DNA from: WHTB01 sp050699035
GTDB taxonomy: Bacteria; Actinomycetota; Actinomycetes; Propionibacteriales; Nocardioidaceae
DNA length: 19,489 bases
Assembly (NCBI GenBank): GCA_050699035.1
Contig: JBOHDE010000054.1
Location: 1 to 19,489 of the forward strand
Direction: 5' to 3'
Shown: piece after piece, positions 15,509 through 19,489 of the stretch
Position numbering within the stretch: position 1 is the first letter of the stretch
Layout: the number at the start of each line of letters is the position of its first letter
Notes under the pieces: model-generated
Databases searched by the model: none
What the model was told of the DNA's origin: nothing
Seen by the model: the letters and a program-made list of their open reading frames with translations, nothing else
Position numbers and translations under genes: made by a program

Positions 15509-15961
15509 TCAGAAGCCGAGCGGGCTCGTCGGCAGCGCGACGTTCAGCCCCTGGCCGAAGCCCAGGGTGACCGCCAGCGCCAGCACCACGGCCAGGCTGC
15601 CGGCGAGCCAGAGGCGCGCCTCGCCGAGGTAGACGAACATCGCCGCCAGGAACGCCGTGGTGGCGAGGAAGAAGCCGACCAGCCCGAAGACCGCGAGGTA
15701 GCCGACGACCGCCACCCCGACCACCGACAAGGTCCGGACCGACCCGAAGTCGGGCGGTGCGGACGAGCGCTGCGCCCGCACCGAGAGAAGCAGACCGAGT
15801 ACGACCAGCGCCGACGACACCGTGATCGGGAACGCCCGTGGTCCAAGGAAGTCGTTGAGCCCGGTCGGTACGAAGATGTCGAACGACGCCCACAGGCCCA
15901 CCCCTCCGATCACGGCCACGGCCAGGCCGGCCCAGAGGTCGCCCGAGCGCCGGCGAGTCAC
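15509..15961 (-). CDS. tctB: Tripartite tricarboxylate transporter, small permease TctB
   Basis: Small membrane subunit, 150 residues with four hydrophobic segments (LWAGLAVAVIGGVGLWASF, the ITVSSALVVLGLLLSV stretch, VVGVAVVGYLAVFGLVGFFL and a C-terminal pair), the standard TctB layout. The segment GPRAFPITVS is characteristic. The GTG start overlaps the TctC stop as GTGA, so translation is coupled. The frame is open further upstream but only into TctC. Confidence 0.93.
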   Translation of the reverse strand: MTRRRSGDLWAGLAVAVIGGVGLWASFDIFVPTGLNDFLGPRAFPITVSSALVVLGLLLSVRAQRSSAPPDFGSVRTLSVVGVAVVGYLAVFGLVGFFLATTAFLAAMFVYLGEARLWLAGSLAVVLALAVTLGFGQGLNVALPTSPLGF

Positions 15962-16977
15962 TTCTTGACCAGCCCGACCTCGCCGAGCAGCTCCTCGGCA
16001 GTGCCGCTCTCCTCCTCCAGGACGGCGCCGAACTCCTCGCTGTCGCGGTACAGCGTGGTCCACTGGTTGCGCTCCACCACGTCGGCCCAGGCGTCGGTCT
16101 TCACCAGCTCGGCGAACGTCTCCTCCCAGTACGTGACCGCCTCGGCCGGCATGTCGGCGGGACCGAAGACGCCGCGCCAGTGGTCGACCACCAAGTCGAT
16201 GCCCAGCTCGGTCCAGGTCGGCACCTCGGCGGCCGGCCCGTCGAGGCGCTCGGGCGCGGTGATCGCGAGCAGCCGTACCTCTCCCGCCTCGACCTGCGGC
16301 AGTGTCTCCGACAGGCCGGTGGACACTGCGTCGACCTGGCCGCCGAGCAGCTGGGTCATCAGGTCGCCGCCGGCGCTGAACGCGACGATGTTGAGCTTGC
16401 CGGAGTCGACGCCGATCTCCTCACCGAGCCGCAGCAGGTGGAGCTGGTCGTCGCTGGGGACCGTCCCCACCCCGAGGCTGAGCGCGCGCGGGTCCTTCTT
16501 CAGCGCGTCGATGACGTCCTGGGCAGACTTGTACGGCGAGTCCGCGCGGACCGCCAGCACGACGTACTCGGTCATCAGCTGCGCCACCGGCACGAAGTCC
16601 TGGTCGAGCGCGAGGTCGGTGGTACCGATCAGCGGGTTGAGGTAGACCCGGTTCGAGTTCCCGATCAGGGTGTCGGCAGAACCCTTCCGTTGGCGGCCGA
16701 CGGCCATCGCCGCGTTGCCGCCGCCACCGCCGAGGTTCGTGATGTCCAGCTGAGTGTCGAGCTGGTCCGACTTCTCCAGGGCCTGCTTGATCTCACGGGC
16801 GAAGATGTCGAGCCCTCCGCCCGGGTCGCCCGCGGTCACGAACTCGGTGCGCTTCGTCGGGAACTCACCCCCGCCGCCGCCACCACCGGCCGAGCCGGCG
16901 TCCTGCGCACAGGCACTGGAGGCCAGCAAGACGCCGACGGCGAGGGCTGCGCCTCCGATGGTCAGGGGACGTCTCAT
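15958..16977 (-). CDS. tctC: Tripartite tricarboxylate transporter substrate-binding protein TctC
   Basis: Extracytoplasmic solute receptor of the Bug/TctC family, 339 residues. A basic-hydrophobic signal (MRRPLTIGGAALAVGVLLAS) ends at SSAC, a weak lipobox because position -3 is Ser; C23 is probably the lipid anchor. A run of seven glycines (31-37) makes a flexible tether. The receptor domain has the TctC pattern GGGLDIFAREI, TNLGGGGGNAAM, YLNPLIGTTDLA, LLGGQVDAVSTGLSE and VRLLAI. It captures a carboxylate and hands it to TctAB. ATG at 16977 has AGGAAAGG upstream. It lies 26 bases downstream of the PrpD-family gene. Confidence 0.93.
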   Translation of the reverse strand: MRRPLTIGGAALAVGVLLASSACAQDAGSAGGGGGGGEFPTKRTEFVTAGDPGGGLDIFAREIKQALEKSDQLDTQLDITNLGGGGGNAAMAVGRQRKGSADTLIGNSNRVYLNPLIGTTDLALDQDFVPVAQLMTEYVVLAVRADSPYKSAQDVIDALKKDPRALSLGVGTVPSDDQLHLLRLGEEIGVDSGKLNIVAFSAGGDLMTQLLGGQVDAVSTGLSETLPQVEAGEVRLLAITAPERLDGPAAEVPTWTELGIDLVVDHWRGVFGPADMPAEAVTYWEETFAELVKTDAWADVVERNQWTTLYRDSEEFGAVLEEESGTAEELLGEVGLVKK

Positions 16978-17003
16978 CAGGATGCACCTTTCCTGGGTAG
17001 TCG

Positions 17004-18443
17004 CTACGCGGTCGTGGGTACGGAGTCGGCCGCCAGCCCACGGACGAGGGCGTCGACCGCGGGGGAGTCGTCGGAGCCGAGCGCGAGCACCTGCTGCCGC
17101 ACGGTGTGCACGCCGTCGACCGGGAGTACGCGGCCGGCGAGCAGGTCGAACTTCTCGACCACCTCGGTCGGGGTGAGCGGGTACTGCTCGCTGCCCTTCG
17201 GGTGCTCCGCGGTTGCGGTCAGCGTGCGGCCGTCCCGGGTCGTGACGTCGAGGTGGATCAGATGCCGGCGGGCTCTGCCGAGTGCGTCGATCTCGTCGTC
17301 GGGCCGGACCCGGATGCGGCGTACGACGTCGAGCAGTTCCGGTGCGGCCAGTCGCTCCTCCGCGAACTGGTCGATGGTCACGGCTCCGTCGACGATCGCC
17401 GCCGCGAGGCAGTAGCCGAGGTTCATCTGGGCGGCCGTGACCCCGTCCGGCCGGTACGGCCAGCCGACATGGTCGGCCGTCAGGGTCGAGCACCGTACGT
17501 CGATCTGGTCGATGTCGTCCGGACCCAGTGACCGGTCCTGGCCGAGGATCTCCCACCAGGCGTCGATGCTGGTGTGGTTCGACCCGCAGCACGGGTAGTA
17601 CTTCACCGAGAAGCTCGGCAGCTCCCAGGTCGTGCCGAGGTCCGCGGTGATCTGGCCGAGTGCGTCTGGCTGCACGCCCGCGACGGCCGCGGCCCACCCG
17701 CCGTACGGCGCCTCGAGGACGGCGCGGGTGCCGGTCAGACCACGCGCGGCCAGCAGCGCGGCAGTGACCCCGGACTGCGCCGAGTGGCCTGGATGCAGCC
17801 GCTTGACCATGCCGCCGTACTGCGCCGCCATCAGATAGCCGCCGAACGAGCCGGCGATGCCGAACGCGTCGCGGGTCTGTGCCTCGTCGAGCCGGAGCAG
17901 CCGGGCGGCCGTGGCGGCCGCGACGAAGGTGCCGGTGTTGGGGCTCGGGTGGAAGCCGCGGTGCAGCTGGGCGGCACCGGTCGCCAGGCCGATCCTGGCA
18001 CCCACCTCGAAGCCGGTCACGACCGCATGCAGCAGCTCACGACCGCCGACCGGCTCCCGCTGGTCCGACCCCTGCTGGTCCGCCACCAGCTCGGCGACGG
18101 CGAACGCCGCCGGGATCGCCTGGGATCCGGCGTGCAGGACGGCCCGCGGGTGCAGGTCGTCGTACTCGAACGCGTGGACCGCGGTGCCGTTCGCGAGCGG
18201 CGCGCTGGCCGCCGGGACGCGGTGGGGCGTGCCCCACACCGTCGCCTCCGACCGGCCGCCACCCGCCACGACGAAGTCGGTGACCAGCTGTGACCACGGT
18301 TGGGTCGAGCCGAAGAGGCCGCAGCCGAGCCCGTCGAGCAGCAGCAGCCGCGCCGTGTCCAGGACGTCGGCGGGGACGTCACCGGCGCGCGCGCCGACGA
18401 CCCAGTCGGCGAGCTCTGCGGTGGTGCCGCGGTCCACGTTCAC
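17004..18443 (-). CDS. MmgE/PrpD family protein (2-methylcitrate dehydratase / cis-aconitate decarboxylase fold)
   Basis: Cytoplasmic enzyme of 479 residues with the two-domain PrpD layout. The active-site region NGTAVHAFEYDD at 85-96, with D95/D96, H98 and H104, aligns with the N-G-T...H...DDT-H motif. Further motifs are KRLHPGHSAQSGV and KYYPCCGSNHTS from 281 (family KxYPxCxxxH). Known members dehydrate 2-methylcitrate, decarboxylate cis-aconitate or epimerise iminodisuccinate; none uses iron-sulfur. The linked carboxylate transporter and divergent aconitase-family gene suggest a carboxylic-acid pathway, but the precise reaction cannot be chosen. GTG at 18443 is supported by GGGAGG with a good spacer and is the first gene of the minus-strand operon. 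Confidence 0.9.
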   Translation of the reverse strand: MNVDRGTTAELADWVVGARAGDVPADVLDTARLLLLDGLGCGLFGSTQPWSQLVTDFVVAGGGRSEATVWGTPHRVPAASAPLANGTAVHAFEYDDLHPRAVLHAGSQAIPAAFAVAELVADQQGSDQREPVGGRELLHAVVTGFEVGARIGLATGAAQLHRGFHPSPNTGTFVAAATAARLLRLDEAQTRDAFGIAGSFGGYLMAAQYGGMVKRLHPGHSAQSGVTAALLAARGLTGTRAVLEAPYGGWAAAVAGVQPDALGQITADLGTTWELPSFSVKYYPCCGSNHTSIDAWWEILGQDRSLGPDDIDQIDVRCSTLTADHVGWPYRPDGVTAAQMNLGYCLAAAIVDGAVTIDQFAEERLAAPELLDVVRRIRVRPDDEIDALGRARRHLIHLDVTTRDGRTLTATAEHPKGSEQYPLTPTEVVEKFDLLAGRVLPVDGVHTVRQQVLALGSDDSPAVDALVRGLAADSVPTTA

Positions 18444-18472
18444 CCGTGGTCCTCCCAGAATGGTCGGCTGAC

Positions 18473-18482
18473 GACTGCAGTC
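18473..18482. promoter_or_regulatory. Perfect 10-base palindrome GACTGCAGTC
   Basis: Lies in the divergent region between the PrpD-family and aconitase-family genes, partly covering the predicted minus-strand -10 box (18479-18484). A regulator site is plausible; the regulator is not in the window. Confidence 0.35.
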
Positions 18483-18506
18483 TGTCGGCTGTCGACAGTT
18501 TGTCAA
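18479..18506 (-). promoter_or_regulatory. Predicted promoter of the PrpD-Tct-MFS operon
   Basis: On the minus strand a perfect TTGACA (18506-18501) is followed after 16 bases by CAGACT (18484-18479), a weak -10. The spacer contains the CTGTCGACAG palindrome. The start site would be near 18472, giving a leader of about 29 bases that carries the GGGAGG ribosome site. Confidence 0.4.
18489..18498. promoter_or_regulatory. Perfect 10-base palindrome CTGTCGACAG, candidate shared operator
   Basis: Sits between the -35 and -10 of the leftward promoter and covers the -35-like TCGACA of the rightward one, so one bound protein could control both directions. Its shape resembles GntR-family operators (TGTCNACA-like cores), but no regulator gene is nearby in the window. 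A partial tandem copy CTGTCGG lies directly to the left (18482-18488). Confidence 0.4.
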
Positions 18507-18521
18507 GACCTGGGCTACCGT
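18492..18521 (+). promoter_or_regulatory. Predicted promoter of a leaderless aconitase-family mRNA
   Basis: TCGACA (18492-18497), an 18-base spacer and TACCGT (18516-18521). The expected start site, seven bases after the -10, is 18528, exactly the A of the ATG. No Shine-Dalgarno sequence precedes that ATG. Confidence 0.45.
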
Positions 18522-18527
18522 CCCGCT

Positions 18528-19489
18528 ATGGCGCAGACGATCACCGAGCAGATCTTCAGCCGCCGGGTCGGACACGACGTACGACCCGGTGACGTCGTCG
18601 TCGCGCCGGTGGACTTCGTCTTCTCGCACGACGGCAACCGCCCCCAGCCGCTGGAGACGTTTCGGTCGATGGGAGGGGTCACGGTCTTCGACCCGTCGAA
18701 GGTGGCGATGTTCCTCGACCACGCACCCAACGTGCACACGCCCGCGGTGGCCGAGATGCACCGTCGGATGCGGGAGTTCGCCGAAGAGCAGGGCATCACC
18801 CTCTTCCCCGCGGGCCGAGGCATCAGCCACCAAGTGCTGCCCGAGGAGGGGTACGCCCGGCCGGGACGGATCATCGTCGGGTCGGACTCGCATACCTGTA
18901 CCGCGGGCGCGCTCAACCTGCTGGCGACAGGTGTCGGCTCGACCGATCTCGCCGTCGCGATGATGCTCGGGAAGCTGTGGTTCAAGGTTCCGCCGACGAT
19001 CCGGTTCCAGGTCGAGGGCGCCCTCCCGGAGGGGGTGTTCTCGAAGGACCTGGTGCTGCACCTGATCGGCCTGGTCGGGGTGGACGGCGCGACCTACCGG
19101 GCCGTCGAGTTCCACGGTCCGGCGATCGGCGGGCTCAGCATGGACGCCCGCATGACGGTGACCAACATGGCCGTCGAGATGGGCGCCAAGTTCGGCCTCA
19201 TGGAGACCGACGACGTCACCCGGCGCTGGCTGCGGCAACGCTCACTCGACGACTCCGGCGCCGTCGCCAGCGAGCCCGGCGCCGAGTACGAGGCCGTGCA
19301 CCAGGTGGATGCGGGCGCGCTGGTCCCGGTCGTCGCGGAACCACCGACCCCGGACCGGGTGCGACCGGCGGCCGACCTCGGCGGTGTCGCCATCCAGCAG
19401 GCGACCATCGGCACCAGTGCGAACGGCCAGCTGGACGACTTGCGGGCCGCCGCCAGGGTGCTCGAGGGCCACCGCTTCGCCCCCGGGGT
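18528..19489 (+). CDS. Aconitase / 3-isopropylmalate dehydratase large-subunit (LeuC-like) family protein, 5' part
   Basis: First 320 residues of a LeuC-like hydro-lyase; the gene runs off the right edge. The N-terminus fits the compact archaeal-type LeuC/homoaconitase group: VDFVFSHDGNRPQPLETFRSMG, KVAMFLDHAPN, FPAGRGISHQVLPEEGYARPG, GSDSHTCTAG at 118-127, GVGSTDLAVAMMLGKLWFKVP and MTVTNMAVEMGAKFGLMETD. Relatives isomerise or dehydrate hydroxy-di/tricarboxylates with a 4Fe-4S cluster and need a LeuD-like small subunit, expected to the right. Odd point: where relatives have G-S/T-C-T-N-G-R, with the first cluster cysteine, this protein reads GTSANGQ (295-301), with S297 in place of Cys. The other two cysteines lie beyond the window. 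The gene probably starts without a leader and is divergent from the PrpD-family operon. Confidence 0.88.
   Translation, partial: MAQTITEQIFSRRVGHDVRPGDVVVAPVDFVFSHDGNRPQPLETFRSMGGVTVFDPSKVAMFLDHAPNVHTPAVAEMHRRMREFAEEQGITLFPAGRGISHQVLPEEGYARPGRIIVGSDSHTCTAGALNLLATGVGSTDLAVAMMLGKLWFKVPPTIRFQVEGALPEGVFSKDLVLHLIGLVGVDGATYRAVEFHGPAIGGLSMDARMTVTNMAVEMGAKFGLMETDDVTRRWLRQRSLDDSGAVASEPGAEYEAVHQVDAGALVPVVAEPPTPDRVRPAADLGGVAIQQATIGTSANGQLDDLRAAARVLEGHRFAPG

Overview
This looks like chromosomal DNA of a high-GC actinobacterium. Third codon positions are almost always G or C, GTG starts are common, and gene order, families and TANNNT-type -10 boxes all fit. No genus can be fixed from the sequence alone. 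The window is packed with metabolic and transport genes. I see no rRNA, tRNA, CRISPR array, insertion sequence or phage gene, and no gene-free stretch over 300 bases. A run of ten N at 210-219 shows that the source is a draft assembly.

Left edge (1-3290): the 3' end of a PotA-type ABC ATPase gene is coupled to an M19 (renal-type) dipeptidase gene on the + strand. It converges, with a 16-base overlap, on a two-gene minus-strand unit encoding an XRE-cupin regulator and a class V (PLP) aminotransferase-fold enzyme.

Centre (3291-12698): a divergent control region carries a good + promoter and an inverted repeat lying on its -10 box. It precedes a tightly packed + strand operon: a metal-dependent amidohydrolase, a complete peptide ABC importer (lipoprotein SBP, two permeases, two ATPases), an NhaC-type antiporter and a second class V PLP enzyme. 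The likely logic is import of a small peptide or amide, hydrolysis inside the cell, and PLP chemistry on the released amino acid. The substrate is unknown.

Right (12610-18443, minus strand): an MmgE/PrpD-family gene, a complete tripartite tricarboxylate transporter (TctC, TctB, TctA) and an MFS permease form an operon, followed by a 49-codon remnant of a sugar-phosphate isomerase gene. Divergent from it (18528 to the right edge, + strand) is an aconitase/LeuC-family gene that runs out of the window. Together these suggest uptake and dehydration/hydration of a di- or tricarboxylic acid. The 84-base divergent promoter region holds two perfect 10-base palindromes, and the aconitase-family gene appears to be transcribed as a leaderless mRNA. 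In the most unusual feature of the window, the aconitase-family protein has Ser-Ala where its relatives have the iron-sulfur ligand motif Cys-Thr.
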